Source: Arthrobacter alpinus
GTDB taxonomy: Bacteria > Actinomycetota > Actinomycetes > Actinomycetales > Micrococcaceae
DNA length: 64,000 nt
Assembly: GCF_001445575.1 (NCBI RefSeq)
Contig: NZ_CP013200.1
Coordinates: forward strand, 2,418,001-2,482,000
Direction of reading: 5' to 3'
The notes under the pieces are model-generated. The model did no database searches and was not told where the DNA came from. It saw only the letters and a list, made by a program, of their open reading frames with translations. Made by a program: the position numbers and the translations under genes. How positions within the stretch are numbered: position 1 is the first letter of the stretch; every line of letters begins with the position of its first letter. Below are positions 21,105-30,780 of this stretch, in pieces.

Positions 21105-21857
21105 GTGTCCAATCAATCGTTTGCTGCCCGCACCTACAGGGATGATGCCGTCATCCTTCGTACTCACAAATTGGGCGAGGCAGACCGGATCATCACCTTA
21201 TTGACCCACCACCATGGGCAGTTGCGGGCGGTAGCCAAAGGCGTGCGGCGTACAAGCAGTAAGTTCGGCGCCCGGCTTGAACCATTCATGGTGGCAGATC
21301 TGCAGCTCGTCAAGGGCCGTTCACTGGACATCATCACCCAAGCTGTGGCCCGAGCCAGCTACGGGGATGCCATCGCGGCCAACTATGACAGATACGTAGT
21401 GGCTGCAGCCATGGCCGAGACAGCGGAGCGGCTCACCGATATTGATGGTGAAACCTCAACCGCCCATTACCTGCTGCTGGTGGGCGCTCTGGCTGCCCTC
21501 AGTCGCGGCGCCCATGCCCCCGAACTTATTCTTGACTCGTATCTGTTGCGTGCCGTGTCGATTGCAGGGTGGGCGCCAAGCTTCTCGGACTGCGCACGCT
21601 GCGGCGAGCCCGGTCCCCACGGTGCTTTCAACGCGTCGCTGGGTGGGGCGGTCTGCCACGACTGCCGGCCGCCGGGCTCTCCTGCTCCTGCCCCCGAGAC
21701 CATGGTGTTGTTGGGGCAGCTGCTCAGTGGCAACTGGAGTGGTGCCGATGGATCTTTGACAATTCACCGACGCGAAGCGGCAGGACTAGTGGCTGCTTAC
21801 GTGCAATGGCATTTGGAACGCACAGTGCGTTCCCTGAAACTTGTGGAGCGTGTATAG
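21105..21857 (+). CDS. recO: DNA repair protein RecO
   Basis: A 250-residue mediator that loads RecA on gapped DNA with RecR. It has the N-terminal OB fold ([35 protein letters not shown]) and a Cys cluster (CARCG, later CHDC) for zinc. The start is a GTG at 21105. uppS follows within 5 bp, so the two are probably co-transcribed, an order common in Actinobacteria. Confidence 0.94.
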   Translation: MSNQSFAARTYRDDAVILRTHKLGEADRIITLLTHHHGQLRAVAKGVRRTSSKFGARLEPFMVADLQLVKGRSLDIITQAVARASYGDAIAANYDRYVVAAAMAETAERLTDIDGETSTAHYLLLVGALAALSRGAHAPELILDSYLLRAVSIAGWAPSFSDCARCGEPGPHGAFNASLGGAVCHDCRPPGSPAPAPETMVLLGQLLSGNWSGADGSLTIHRREAAGLVAAYVQWHLERTVRSLKLVERV

Positions 21858-21861
21858 AAAT

Positions 21862-22731
21862 ATGGCACTGGAGCGAAGCGGAAACAAAAGCAGAAGCGGA
21901 AGCAGGGGCAGTGGACACAAAGGTGGCCGCAATCCGGCGAAGCCACCCGTGGTGGCACCTTGGCCCCACGCGACGGGTGTGCCGGTTCCGGCTATTCCAC
22001 GAGAGCTCATCCCTGAACATGTGGCCATCGTCATGGACGGCAACGGGCGTTGGGCCAATGAGCGGGGTCTGCCCCGTATAGAAGGCCACAAAGCGGGAGA
22101 GCCGGCGCTGCTGGATGTGATGGCCGGTGCCATTGAAATGGGCATTAAATACATCAGTGTCTATGCTTTTTCCACAGAGAACTGGAAGCGCTCACCGGAA
22201 GAGATTCGCTTCCTCATGGGATTTAACAAGGATGTGTTAAGGCGACAGCGCGACCAGCTTGACGCCTGGGGCGTACGGATTCGCTGGGCCGGACGCAGGC
22301 CAAAGCTGTGGGGCTCGGTCATCAAAGAGCTCGAGGCCGCACAGGAACATACCAAGGACAACGACGTGATCACGTTGACCATGTGTGTTAACTACGGAGG
22401 ACGGGCCGAGATTGCCGATGCTGTGGCCGCTTTGGCTGCCGATGTGGCAGCCGGACGCCTGAGTCCTAAGCACGTTAATGAAAAGACCGTCCAGAAGTAC
22501 TTGTACTTGCCGGATATCCCGGACGTGGATTTGTTCCTTCGGTCCAGCGGGGAGCAGCGGCTCTCCAACTTCCTTCTGTGGCAGTCGGCCTATGCCGAAT
22601 TCGTCTTCATGAATACCATGTGGCCGGATGTGGACCGCCGGACCTTGTGGGCTGCCGTGGATGAGTATGCCCGCCGGGATCGTCGCTATGGTGGTGCGGT
22701 TGACGCAGCCGCTCAAGCCCAAGCTGAGTAA
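21862..22731 (+). CDS. uppS: Isoprenyl (polyprenyl) diphosphate synthase
   Basis: A cis-prenyltransferase making the lipid carrier for peptidoglycan synthesis. It has the [10 protein letters not shown] motif, [12 protein letters not shown], and [20 protein letters not shown]. About 40 Ser/Gly/Lys-rich residues precede the catalytic domain. The ATG at 21862, just after the recO stop, gives 289 residues; in-frame TTG 21841 or GTG 21850 would add four to seven residues and overlap recO. Chain length of the product cannot be told from sequence here. Confidence 0.93.
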   Translation: MALERSGNKSRSGSRGSGHKGGRNPAKPPVVAPWPHATGVPVPAIPRELIPEHVAIVMDGNGRWANERGLPRIEGHKAGEPALLDVMAGAIEMGIKYISVYAFSTENWKRSPEEIRFLMGFNKDVLRRQRDQLDAWGVRIRWAGRRPKLWGSVIKELEAAQEHTKDNDVITLTMCVNYGGRAEIADAVAALAADVAAGRLSPKHVNEKTVQKYLYLPDIPDVDLFLRSSGEQRLSNFLLWQSAYAEFVFMNTMWPDVDRRTLWAAVDEYARRDRRYGGAVDAAAQAQAE

Positions 22732-22738
22732 TCCTAAG

Positions 22739-23875
22739 TTAACTCAATTGCATTAAATCATAATCAACGTAACCGTGCAGCCAGCGAGCCAACTTTGCAT
22801 AGGCGGCTTCACGGACCGGGCGCCGGGACAGGAACACTTCGTGCAGGGCGCCGTCGATCCTCTCCAGCGTGACCGAATTGCCAAGAGACAAGGTTCGCAA
22901 GGCAAGAGAGCGCACGTCCAGAACCACATCGGCGTGCAGCATTTGATCATTCCACACCGGGCCTAGCATGCTCTTGGATGAGAGCAGCACCAGAATCGGC
23001 ATGGGGAGCTTTAGTCCTGTGGCGACCTCCTGCTGGGCGGCCAAAATGGCCTTCATCCACCCGGCCCGCACGGGAAACGCGTGCGGTGGACGCAGGGCTT
23101 TATCGACGGCCCATTCGCCGTACGCCTGGTTGCTGATGCCGCGCCAGTAAAAGGAACGCTCTGGAACGCGCATGCGCAGCAGTGGTCGCAGATCGGCAAG
23201 CTGCACCAGCGGCGTGGCAGCGCGCCTTATGGCGGCCCCACCCTGAATCTCCAGCCACGGGCTGTTGAGCACCAGATGGCTGACAAGTCCAGGATGGTGG
23301 TGTGCCCACAGCGTCGCTATGAGTCCGCCGGTGGAATGTCCCACCAAGATGAGCGGACGGCCGCCACCAATGTCACTGTTAGTAATGCCGTCACCACCAG
23401 TGCCGTCATCACTAATGACACGGTGCGCGGCGAGGATCTCGGCATCGTAGTCGGCCAGATTGGCCACGTAGCCGCCCATATCGGGGGAATCCAAGCTGCG
23501 CCCATGGTTATGGAGGTCAAGGGCGTAAAAGTCGTAGCCCCGGTCCGTAAAGAACTCGGCTAGCCCGGTGTTGTAGAAGTAGTCACTCCATCCGTGGATG
23601 AAGAGCACAGGGATACCTGAGCGAGGCACCCCCGCCCCAGCTGCTCGCTCAAGCGGTCGGTGCCGCACCAGGGTCGCTCTGTAGAGCGGTCCGGCCTCAG
23701 GGCCGGCCAAAGTCTGCTCGGCTGTGTCGTGTTCGTTTGAGCCCCGTTTAGCTGACCCCTGTTCAGGATAGTCTTGCCCGGCCATGACCTGTTCGCGGGT
23801 CTGCACCAGCAAGGTGGTGGCTTGATAGTCGGGGCCCAGAATGTCAGGGACCCACTGTGGATTGCTGTTGCTCAT
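22739..23875 (-). CDS. Alpha/beta hydrolase
   Basis: A 378-residue serine hydrolase of the lysophospholipase-like type. VLFIHGWSDY gives the oxyanion region and GHSTGG (about residues 177-182) the nucleophile elbow; a C-terminal DGALHEVFLSRRPVR supplies the probable catalytic His. No signal peptide. The substrate is unknown. Its start overlaps the stop of the upstream flavoprotein gene (ATGA), so the pair is probably translated together. Confidence 0.85.
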   Translation of the reverse strand: MSNSNPQWVPDILGPDYQATTLLVQTREQVMAGQDYPEQGSAKRGSNEHDTAEQTLAGPEAGPLYRATLVRHRPLERAAGAGVPRSGIPVLFIHGWSDYFYNTGLAEFFTDRGYDFYALDLHNHGRSLDSPDMGGYVANLADYDAEILAAHRVISDDGTGGDGITNSDIGGGRPLILVGHSTGGLIATLWAHHHPGLVSHLVLNSPWLEIQGGAAIRRAATPLVQLADLRPLLRMRVPERSFYWRGISNQAYGEWAVDKALRPPHAFPVRAGWMKAILAAQQEVATGLKLPMPILVLLSSKSMLGPVWNDQMLHADVVLDVRSLALRTLSLGNSVTLERIDGALHEVFLSRRPVREAAYAKLARWLHGYVDYDLMQLS

Positions 23876-25545
23876 CCACCGATGGTACCTGCAGCGTGCC
23901 GGCCCGCCGTGCGCCCGGAGAACAGGCAGCCGCCCAGGAATGTTCCTTCTAGGGAGCGGTAGCCATGCATGCCGCCACCACCAAAGCCGGCTGCTTCACC
24001 GGCAGCAAAGAGGCCAGGTATTGGCTCGCCGTTCGGACCAAGCACTCGGGCAGATAGGTCCGTGGCAAGCCCGCCCAGACTTTTGCGGGTCAAGGTGGTC
24101 AAGCGGACAGCAATGAGCGGGCCGTGCTCTGGTGCTAGAAGGGGATGGGGTGGTACCACTCGCATTAACTTGTCGGTGGCAAAACGGCGTGCTTCACGGA
24201 TGGCGTTAAGCTGAGTGTCCTTGCCCAGCCCGCTGTTTACCTGCAAGTCACGGGCCGCGATGGAACTGTGCAGACCTTCGGGATCGATCAGGGCGCTGCC
24301 CACTAGAGCGTTCATTTTGGCGGCCAGTTCCTGAGCCGTGGTGGCCTGGACAAAGTCGATCCCGGCGTCGAGAAACTTCTGCACGGGGCCGATGGTGCCC
24401 GGCAGGGCCCGCTTCGCCAGAAGCTTTACATCCTTGCCTGTCAGGTCCGGGTTTTGCTCGGAGCCAGAGAGGGCAAATTCCTTGCTCATGATGGTTTTGT
24501 TCAGCACAAACCAGGAATGCCCGTGTCCGGTGGTCTCCAGATGGCGCAGGGTGCCCAGCGAATCAAAGCCCGGGAACAAGGGGACGGGAAGTCGCCTTCC
24601 GGTGGCATCGAGCCACAGGGGCGAGGGGCCGGACAGGATCCGAATTCCGTGGTTGGGCCAGACAGGATCAGGATTATGGATGCCCTCGGGGTAGTGCCAC
24701 ATGCGGTCAGTGTTGATCAGGGTGCCACCGCTCTTGGCCACCGACTGCTGGAACTGCCCATCAACGCAGGCCGGGACCCCAGTCAGCATGTAGGCCGGTC
24801 CGTTACCGTTGGGCCATTGCTCGCGGACCATTGGATGATTTCCGCCAATGCCGCCAGTGGTGACAATAACCGCGTCGGAAGAAACCTCAAAGTCGCCCAC
24901 CACGCTCCGGCTACTGGCCACTCCGCGAGCGGCCGCAGAAGGCTCCAGAAGCTGCCCACGCACTCCGGTGACGGCTCCGCCGTCGAACATTAACTCTGTG
25001 GCGCGGTGACGGAAAGCGATCTGCACGCGTCCGGCGGCGATGCCTTCCTTCACTTTGCTCAGGAAGGGCGCCACGATGCCGGGTCCGGTGCCCCAGACCA
25101 CGTGGAAGCGGGGGACGGAATTGCCGTGTCCTTGCGCATCGTAACCGCCGCGTTCGGCCCACTGAACCAAAGGGAAGAGCCGCACGCCGAGGGCATGCAG
25201 CCACGAGCGCTTCTCGCCGGCGGCGAAGTTCACATACGCCTCGGCCCAGGCGCGGGGCCAGGTATCTTCGGGGCGGTCAAAGGCGGCCGATCCCATCCAG
25301 TCACTCAGGGCCAGTTCTACGGAATCTTTGACGCCGAGTCGGCGCTGCTCGGGGGAGTCAACAAGGAACAGCCCGCCAAAGGACCAGTGCGCCTGTCCGC
25401 CCAGCGACGCTTCAGGCTCCTGATCGAGGATCAATACCTTGCGCCCCGCGTTGTAGGCCTCGGCGGCGGCCACCAGACCGGAGAGACCTGCCCCCACAAC
25501 CACCACGTCAGACTGCTGCCAGATGCTACCGCCATTGGTATTCAT
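23872..25545 (-). CDS. FAD-binding dehydrogenase (fumarate reductase/KstD-like flavoprotein)
   Basis: A 557-residue flavoprotein. The dinucleotide-binding motif VVVVGAGLSGLVAAAEAY (about residues 14-31) is followed by the LDQEPEASLGGQAHWSFGG region and ends in a C-terminal FAD contact (GLFAAGEAAGFGGGGMHGYRS). The family includes 3-ketosteroid dehydrogenase-like and other FAD-binding dehydrogenases, but the substrate is not known. It is the first gene of a two-gene unit with the hydrolase and is divergent from pyrD. Confidence 0.87.
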   Translation of the reverse strand: MNTNGGSIWQQSDVVVVGAGLSGLVAAAEAYNAGRKVLILDQEPEASLGGQAHWSFGGLFLVDSPEQRRLGVKDSVELALSDWMGSAAFDRPEDTWPRAWAEAYVNFAAGEKRSWLHALGVRLFPLVQWAERGGYDAQGHGNSVPRFHVVWGTGPGIVAPFLSKVKEGIAAGRVQIAFRHRATELMFDGGAVTGVRGQLLEPSAAARGVASSRSVVGDFEVSSDAVIVTTGGIGGNHPMVREQWPNGNGPAYMLTGVPACVDGQFQQSVAKSGGTLINTDRMWHYPEGIHNPDPVWPNHGIRILSGPSPLWLDATGRRLPVPLFPGFDSLGTLRHLETTGHGHSWFVLNKTIMSKEFALSGSEQNPDLTGKDVKLLAKRALPGTIGPVQKFLDAGIDFVQATTAQELAAKMNALVGSALIDPEGLHSSIAARDLQVNSGLGKDTQLNAIREARRFATDKLMRVVPPHPLLAPEHGPLIAVRLTTLTRKSLGGLATDLSARVLGPNGEPIPGLFAAGEAAGFGGGGMHGYRSLEGTFLGGCLFSGRTAGRHAAGTIGG

Positions 25546-25650
25546 TGGGCCATGCTAACGCCTCTTTGCGGTCAGGTGGGTAGTCCTTTTCGCATCCACG
25601 TCATGTTTGATCGTTTTGCAGTTGGGCTGCGGAACCGGAAAACTAGGGGT

Positions 25651-26718
25651 ATGCGAATTTATCCCACAGTTTTCCGGCTCTGCTTTTCCTGGATGGATGC
25701 CGAAAAGGCCCACAAGATCGGGTTCACCATGATCAAGGCCATCCACACCGTGGGAGCTGGTGCTGTGCTGCGCCGCCTGTTCACCCCTCCCTCGTCCCTG
25801 CAGACGCAGGCGCTGGGCATGACTTTTCCGACCCCGTTTGGCCTGGCTGCCGGTTTCGACAAGGAAGGCCAAGGCATTAACGCCCTTGCCAATCTCGGTT
25901 TTGGTCACGTTGAGGTCGGCACCATCACCGGTGCGGCACAGGACGGCAATCCACAACCGCGCCTATTCCGTCTCGTTGCGGACCGGGCCGTCATCAACCG
26001 CATGGGGTTCAATAACGACGGCGCCGCCGCCGTTGCGCCACGCCTCAAGGAGGCTTTGGCTGGCTTGGTTAAGACGTACCCGGGCGTGCGACCCATCATT
26101 GGTGTAAATATTGGCAAGACAAAAGTTGTTGAGCTTGAAGATGCGCTGGACGACTACCTGCTAAGCGCCCGCACCTTGGCCGAATCGGCCGACTACATGG
26201 TGGTCAATGTCAGTTCTCCCAACACTCCCGGCCTGCGTTTGCTTCAAGACGTTGCCACGCTGCGGCCGCTCTTGACGGGTGTCCGCGAGGCAGCGGACGC
26301 CGCCGCCGGCCGCCATGTGCCGCTGCTGGTCAAGATTGCACCAGATCTGGCCGACGAGGACGTGGCCGATGTTGCCGCGCTGGCTCTTGAACTCAAACTC
26401 GACGGCATCATCGCCACCAACACCACGATCAGCCGCGATGGACTGGCCAGCCCCGACGCGTTGGTGCAGGAGAAGGGTGCCGGCGGACTCTCCGGTGCGC
26501 CACTGAAGGCTCGCTCACTGGCCGTACTGCGCCAGCTCAAGGCCATCGTTGGAGATCAGCTGACGTTGATCTCCGTAGGTGGCGTTGAAACCGCCGCCGA
26601 CGTCCAGGAACGCCTCAACGCCGGTGCCACCCTGGTCCAGGGCTACACGGCCTTCCTGTACGAAGGTCCCTTCTGGGCAGCCCGCATCAACAAGGAACTG
26701 GCAGCCCTGCGCAAATAG
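25651..26718 (+). CDS. pyrD: Dihydroorotate dehydrogenase, quinone-dependent (class 2)
   Basis: A 355-residue membrane-associated flavoenzyme that oxidises dihydroorotate to orotate in pyrimidine synthesis and passes electrons to quinone. The N-terminal helix (FRLCFSWMDAEKAHKIGF) is typical of class 2. NRMGFNNDG binds substrate and FMN; VNVSSPNTPGL carries the catalytic Ser; LISVGGVETAADV is the phosphate site. The ATG at 25651, 5-8 nt after AGGGG, is the start; the frame runs open upstream but is antisense to the flavoprotein gene. Confidence 0.96.
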   Translation: MRIYPTVFRLCFSWMDAEKAHKIGFTMIKAIHTVGAGAVLRRLFTPPSSLQTQALGMTFPTPFGLAAGFDKEGQGINALANLGFGHVEVGTITGAAQDGNPQPRLFRLVADRAVINRMGFNNDGAAAVAPRLKEALAGLVKTYPGVRPIIGVNIGKTKVVELEDALDDYLLSARTLAESADYMVVNVSSPNTPGLRLLQDVATLRPLLTGVREAADAAAGRHVPLLVKIAPDLADEDVADVAALALELKLDGIIATNTTISRDGLASPDALVQEKGAGGLSGAPLKARSLAVLRQLKAIVGDQLTLISVGGVETAADVQERLNAGATLVQGYTAFLYEGPFWAARINKELAALRK

Positions 26719-26731
26719 TTCCGGACGGGAC

Positions 26732-26844
26732 GAAGCCCGGCCCCTCCGTCGCAGACCCCTCGCGAGCAGTAAGATTTTGCCGGTCGTTCCTCCCGAGCAA
26801 AATCCATCCTCGCTCCGGGGCCAGCGACTGCGGGGCCGGGCTTC
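26732..26844. repeat. 113-nt imperfect palindrome (long hairpin) after pyrD
   Basis: Five blocks pair in nested order: GAAGCCCGGCCCC with its complement (13 bp), GTCGC with GCGAC, CCCC with GGGG, GCGAG with CTCGC, and GATTTTGC (26773-26780) with GCAAAATC (26797-26804). About 35 bp are paired across 113 nt. It lies between convergent pyrD and the aldo/keto reductase gene and may be a terminator, a processed RNA or a dispersed repeat. Confidence 0.85.
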
Positions 26845-26853
26845 TGTGTCCGG

Positions 26854-27858
26854 CTACGCGACGCGGGTGGGCGGGCTGACCGTCTTGGTGGGGTCGTTGA
26901 CAATTGACGGGGCCAGGGCGGTGTCGATGGCGGACATGAGTTCGGCCGGTATCTTCACGCCGGAGGCCTTGACGTTTTCGGCAACCTGCTCGGGGCGGGA
27001 GGCGCCAACGAGGGCTGTGGCGACGTTTTCGTTTTGCAGCACCCAGGCGATGGCCAGCTGAGGCATGGTCAGACCAAGCTCGTCGGCAACGGGACGCAGC
27101 TTTTGCACGTTGGACAGGATCTCATCATCAAGGAAGGACTTGATGGTATTAGCCCCGCCATGCTCATCAAGTGCACGAGAGCCGGCCGGCAGGGGAGCTC
27201 CGGGGAGGTACTTGCCGCTGAGTACGCCCTGCGCCATGGGTGACCACACAACTTGAGACATGCCCAATTCAATGGATGCCGGGATGACCTCTGGTTCAAT
27301 GACGCGCCACAGTGCGGAGTACTGGGGCTGGTTGGAGACCAGGGAGAACCCGGCCTCGCGTGCCAGGCGCTGACCCTCGCGCAGTTGCTGTGCATTCCAC
27401 TCCGAGACGCCGATGTACAGTGCCTTGCCGGCCCGCACAACATCGGCGAAGGCGGAAATGGTTTCTTCCAGCGGCGTTTCGTAGTCGAAGCGGTGTGCCT
27501 GGTAGAGGTCCACATAGTCCATGTTCAGGCGGCGCAGGGAGTTGTTGATGCCCTCCATGATGTGTTTGCGCGAGAGCCCGGTGTCGTTGGGTCCCTTGAG
27601 TCCCACGGGCCAGTACACCTTGGTGAACACCTCCAAGGATTCACGGCGTTCGGAGGCTAAGGCAGCGCCCAAAACCTCTTCTGCCTTCCCATTGGCGTAG
27701 ACGTCGGCTGTGTCAAAGGTGGTGATGCCCGCGTCGAGCGCGGCACGGACGCACGCCGTAGCGACGTCGTTCTCCACCTGAGAGCCGTGCGTGAGCCAGT
27801 TGCCGTAGGTGATTTCAGTGATCTTCAGGCCGGATCGGCCAAGGTAGCGGTATTCCAT
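26854..27858 (-). CDS. Aldo/keto reductase
   Basis: A 334-residue NADPH-dependent oxidoreductase of the Kv-beta-like group. The catalytic residues are present: Asp and Tyr in FDTADVYANGKAE, Lys in EVFTKVYWP, and His in YQAHRFD. SQPQY-like VSNQPQYSALWR and GASRPEQV (cofactor binding) follow. The ATG at 27856-27858 gives MEYRYLGRSGLKIT, the normal start. The substrate is unknown. Confidence 0.92.
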   Translation of the reverse strand: MEYRYLGRSGLKITEITYGNWLTHGSQVENDVATACVRAALDAGITTFDTADVYANGKAEEVLGAALASERRESLEVFTKVYWPVGLKGPNDTGLSRKHIMEGINNSLRRLNMDYVDLYQAHRFDYETPLEETISAFADVVRAGKALYIGVSEWNAQQLREGQRLAREAGFSLVSNQPQYSALWRVIEPEVIPASIELGMSQVVWSPMAQGVLSGKYLPGAPLPAGSRALDEHGGANTIKSFLDDEILSNVQKLRPVADELGLTMPQLAIAWVLQNENVATALVGASRPEQVAENVKASGVKIPAELMSAIDTALAPSIVNDPTKTVSPPTRVA

Positions 27859-27887
27859 ACCTTCAGGGTAACCACTGTTAAAGTGCG

Positions 27888-27921
27888 ACGCCGGCCACTT
27901 CCGTTGGGAAGGAGCCGGCGT
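27888..27921. terminator. Hairpin terminator between DUF3043 gene and aldo/keto reductase gene
   Basis: ACGCCGGC and CTTCC pair with GGAAG and GCCGGCGT around a GTTG loop. On the minus strand it is followed by CACTTTAAC. Nearby are two smaller perfect hairpins: GTCAGC-TTT-GCTGAC (27933-27947) and the palindrome GCGTGGGCCCACGC (27956-27969). Confidence 0.65.
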
Positions 27922-28016
27922 GTTGCGCAGGGGTCAGCTTTGCTGACGGGAGGGTGCGTGGGCCCACGCTCCCGAGGGTCCCGAACCGAGGTACGAGGTT
28001 TGGGAGGGAGTGGGGA

Positions 28017-28619
28017 TCAGGAAGGCCATTCCCCGCGACGCACCATGGGCTTGGGGAGGCGCAGACGGCGGAACTGCATGGAACGCATGGAGGCGTACCA
28101 GATGACTCCGGAGTCAACGCTGCCGAACTTGGCGATCAGCAGCCGCTTGAGCTTTCGAGTCATCAGCCACACGTCAACAGCAACACCGGCAACCATGACC
28201 CAGAAGGCGGCGAACAAGATCAGTGTTGCGTCGTTTTGGGGCGGGATGACCACTGTCAGCAGCACAATCGCCAAGGCGGCAAACATGACGTACTCGCCGA
28301 GGCTGAAGCGGGCGTCCACGTAGTCGCGGGCGTAGCGCTTCTGCTGACCCTTGTCACGGGCCGGGAGGAAGCGTTCCTCGCCGGTGTCCAAGGCGCGGCG
28401 CATCCGGGCTTGTTCCTCACGGCGAGCGTCGCGCGCTGCCACTTTGGCTGCCCCGCGGTCGGTAGGCACGAGGGGCCGCTTCCGGGCCTCTTCCTGAGCC
28501 TTGCGCGAGGGCGTCGGCACGCCTTTGGCCGATTGCGGGTCCGTAGACCGGTTAATCGGCGCGGTGGAGGCAGGCGTGACCTGCTGGTCGGGGGCTTGAT
28601 CTTTCTTACGTCCAAACAC
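28017..28619 (-). CDS. DUF3043 family membrane protein
   Basis: A 200-residue actinobacterial protein. A charged, Lys/Arg/Glu-rich cytoplasmic N-terminal region (FGRKKDQAPD) is followed by two membrane helices (EYVMFAALAIVLLTVVIPP; LILFAAFWVMVAGVAVDVWL) and a basic tail. Function unknown. The GTG at 28617-28619 is chosen because the family begins MFGRKK; the frame continues upstream into the divergent dipeptidase gene. Confidence 0.88.
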   Translation of the reverse strand: MFGRKKDQAPDQQVTPASTAPINRSTDPQSAKGVPTPSRKAQEEARKRPLVPTDRGAAKVAARDARREEQARMRRALDTGEERFLPARDKGQQKRYARDYVDARFSLGEYVMFAALAIVLLTVVIPPQNDATLILFAAFWVMVAGVAVDVWLMTRKLKRLLIAKFGSVDSGVIWYASMRSMQFRRLRLPKPMVRRGEWPS

Positions 28620-28689
28620 CCGTACAGAATACCCTGAACCGGGCTGCCACCTTGACCGGTTCAGCTTTGACGGCGGTAGTGTTTGGATT

Positions 28690-30144
28690 ATGACTCTTGA
28701 GAACACCGGCGTTACCGCGCTGGATCCGCAAATCGCTAGCCGTCTACCCATTACTGAATTGCGTGCCCGCGTGGCCGAAAATTTTGCGACCACAGTCGCC
28801 GAGCTGGTAGAGCTCGTGGCCATTCCCGGGATTGCTTGGGAAGCCTTCGATGCCGCGCAGCTCGAGCGCAGCGCTGAGGCCGTGGCGGCGCTGGTTCGTT
28901 CCGCCGGCCTTGATGATGTACAGATTCTCCGTGTGCCCAAGAACGACGGCGGCCAAGGTGGTCCCGCCGTCGTGGCCCGGAAACTGCCGGCTCCCGGCAT
29001 GCCCACCGTTGTGTTGTACGCGCACCACGACGTCCAACCTCCCGGTGATTCTGCCCTGTGGAACAGTGAGCCGTTCGTTGCCGTTGAACGCGAGGGCCGC
29101 CTCTACGGGCGCGGCGCTGCTGACGACAAGGCCGGCATCATGGCTCACATTGCCTCATTCCGTGCCGTTACCGAAACCCTCGGCGAGAAGTTCGGCATCG
29201 GAATCACCTTCTTCATCGAGGGTGAGGAAGAGGCCGGTTCGCCCACCTTCAAGGATTTCCTGCAGGAATACCGCGAACTGCTCGCCGGTGACGTGATTGT
29301 GGTGGCCGACTCGGCGAACTGGCAGGTGGGCATTCCTGCCCTGACCACAAGCTTGCGCGGTCTTGTTGACGGCACGGTGGAAGTTCGCGTCACGGAACAC
29401 GCGGTCCACTCAGGCATGTTCGGTGGACCCTTGCTTGACGCGCCCACCCTGTTGGCCCGCCTGATCGCCACCTTCCACGATGATCAGGGCTCCGTGGCTG
29501 TCGCGGGACTGCATCGCGGGGCTGAAGGGGACCTTGATTACCCGGAGGAGTTGTTCCGCGCCGATGCTGCAGTGCTCGACGGCGTGAAGTTGGCCGGACG
29601 TGGCAGCATTACCTCACGCCTGTGGTCCCAGCCCGCACTATCCGTGATTGGCATGGACATCCCCAGTGTGGATATGAGTTCAAACACATTGCTGCCCTCT
29701 GCCCGAGCGAAGATCAGCATGCGCGTTGCACCCGGTCAGGATCCGGCCGCGGCCATGGAGGCCCTGTCAGCCCACGTTGCTGCCAACGCACCCTTTGGCG
29801 CTCAGGCTACATTCACCCCTGGCGAAGCAGGCCAGGCTTTCGCCACCGACACCACGGCCCCTGCCGCCCGGACGGCCTTGTGGGCCATGGGGGAGTCCTG
29901 GGGTGTTCCTGCTGTTGAGACAGGAATGGGAGGCTCCATCCCGTTCATTGCTGATCTGAAGGAGATTTTCCCGGACGCACAGATCCTGGTGACCGGCGTC
30001 GAAGATCCAGATTCTAGGGCGCATAGTGCCAACGAGTCACTGCACCTGGGCGACTTCGAAAAGGCCATCGTCGCGCAGGCCCTGCTGTTGGCTGCCGTCA
30101 ATGGCGGAGCGTTGCGGGAACACAACGCACCCAGTCATGGTTGA
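28690..30144 (+). CDS. M20 family dipeptidase
   Basis: A 484-residue zinc peptidase. Metal ligands appear in YAHHDVQPPGD and GRGAADDKAGI, and the catalytic Glu in FFIEGEEEAGSP. The lid/dimer domain follows (LDAPTLLARL to about residue 390). Members cleave dipeptides or release amino acids from peptides; the exact substrate is unknown. The start MTLENTG lies 70 bp from the divergent DUF3043 gene. Confidence 0.91.
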   Translation: MTLENTGVTALDPQIASRLPITELRARVAENFATTVAELVELVAIPGIAWEAFDAAQLERSAEAVAALVRSAGLDDVQILRVPKNDGGQGGPAVVARKLPAPGMPTVVLYAHHDVQPPGDSALWNSEPFVAVEREGRLYGRGAADDKAGIMAHIASFRAVTETLGEKFGIGITFFIEGEEEAGSPTFKDFLQEYRELLAGDVIVVADSANWQVGIPALTTSLRGLVDGTVEVRVTEHAVHSGMFGGPLLDAPTLLARLIATFHDDQGSVAVAGLHRGAEGDLDYPEELFRADAAVLDGVKLAGRGSITSRLWSQPALSVIGMDIPSVDMSSNTLLPSARAKISMRVAPGQDPAAAMEALSAHVAANAPFGAQATFTPGEAGQAFATDTTAPAARTALWAMGESWGVPAVETGMGGSIPFIADLKEIFPDAQILVTGVEDPDSRAHSANESLHLGDFEKAIVAQALLLAAVNGGALREHNAPSHG

Positions 30145-30209
30145 GACTAGTTAGCGCCCCTGCCGGGCTCGACGTAGCATGTACTTGTACCCCCACGTAA
30201 GGAAACGCC

Positions 30210-30599
30210 ATGACTGCAAATGTCCACGAAGAAACTTCATCTGCCACCGCCGCAGAAGTAACAGAGCTGCCCACCCACGGTGTGCTGATTAGCGATGTTG
30301 CCGCCGGTAAGGTGCGCAGCCTCCTCGAACAGGAAGGTCGCACAGACCTTCGCCTGCGCGTGGCAGTCCAGCCCGGAGGCTGCTCCGGTCTGATTTACCA
30401 GCTGTACTTTGATGAGCGCATGCTCGATGGCGATGCTGTCCGCGATTTTGACGGCGTCGAGGTTGTCATTGACAAGATGAGCGTTCCCTACTTGGACGGT
30501 GCCAGCATCGACTTTGAGGACACCATCTCAAAGCAGGGTTTCACCATTGATAACCCCAATGCCGGAGGCTCTTGCGCCTGCGGCGATTCGTTCCACTAA
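30210..30599 (+). CDS. erpA: Iron-sulfur cluster insertion protein (HesB/IscA/ErpA family)
   Basis: A 129-residue A-type carrier. Three conserved cysteines are present: GGCSG and the C-terminal SCACGDSF pair. It has about 25 extra N-terminal residues compared with the core. A-type carriers hand Fe-S clusters to apoproteins; the Rieske protein encoded nearby is a plausible client, but this is inference. TAAGGAA lies upstream of the ATG. The ctaCDF genes follow after a hairpin. Confidence 0.92.
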   Translation: MTANVHEETSSATAAEVTELPTHGVLISDVAAGKVRSLLEQEGRTDLRLRVAVQPGGCSGLIYQLYFDERMLDGDAVRDFDGVEVVIDKMSVPYLDGASIDFEDTISKQGFTIDNPNAGGSCACGDSFH

Positions 30600-30621
30600 A
30601 GAAAACTTCTGCTCGAAGTAG

Positions 30622-30652
30622 GAATGTCCACAAAGATTCTTTGTGGACATTC
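30622..30652 (+). terminator. Hairpin after erpA
   Basis: A perfect 14-bp stem (GAATGTCCACAAAG with its complement) has an ATT loop. No U-tract follows, so termination is uncertain. Just downstream is the small palindrome ACGCA-TTT-TGCGT (30672-30684), about 100 bp before ctaC. Confidence 0.6.
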
Positions 30653-30780
30653 GACGCACGGAGGGTTTAGTACGCATTTTGCGTGCCATAGCGGTAAGCT
30701 CTACATCGAGTAGTAAAACCCATTTCGCTCCAGCGGTGTGTAACCGTTGCAGAGCATAGTAACAAGAGGAAGGGCCGTCT

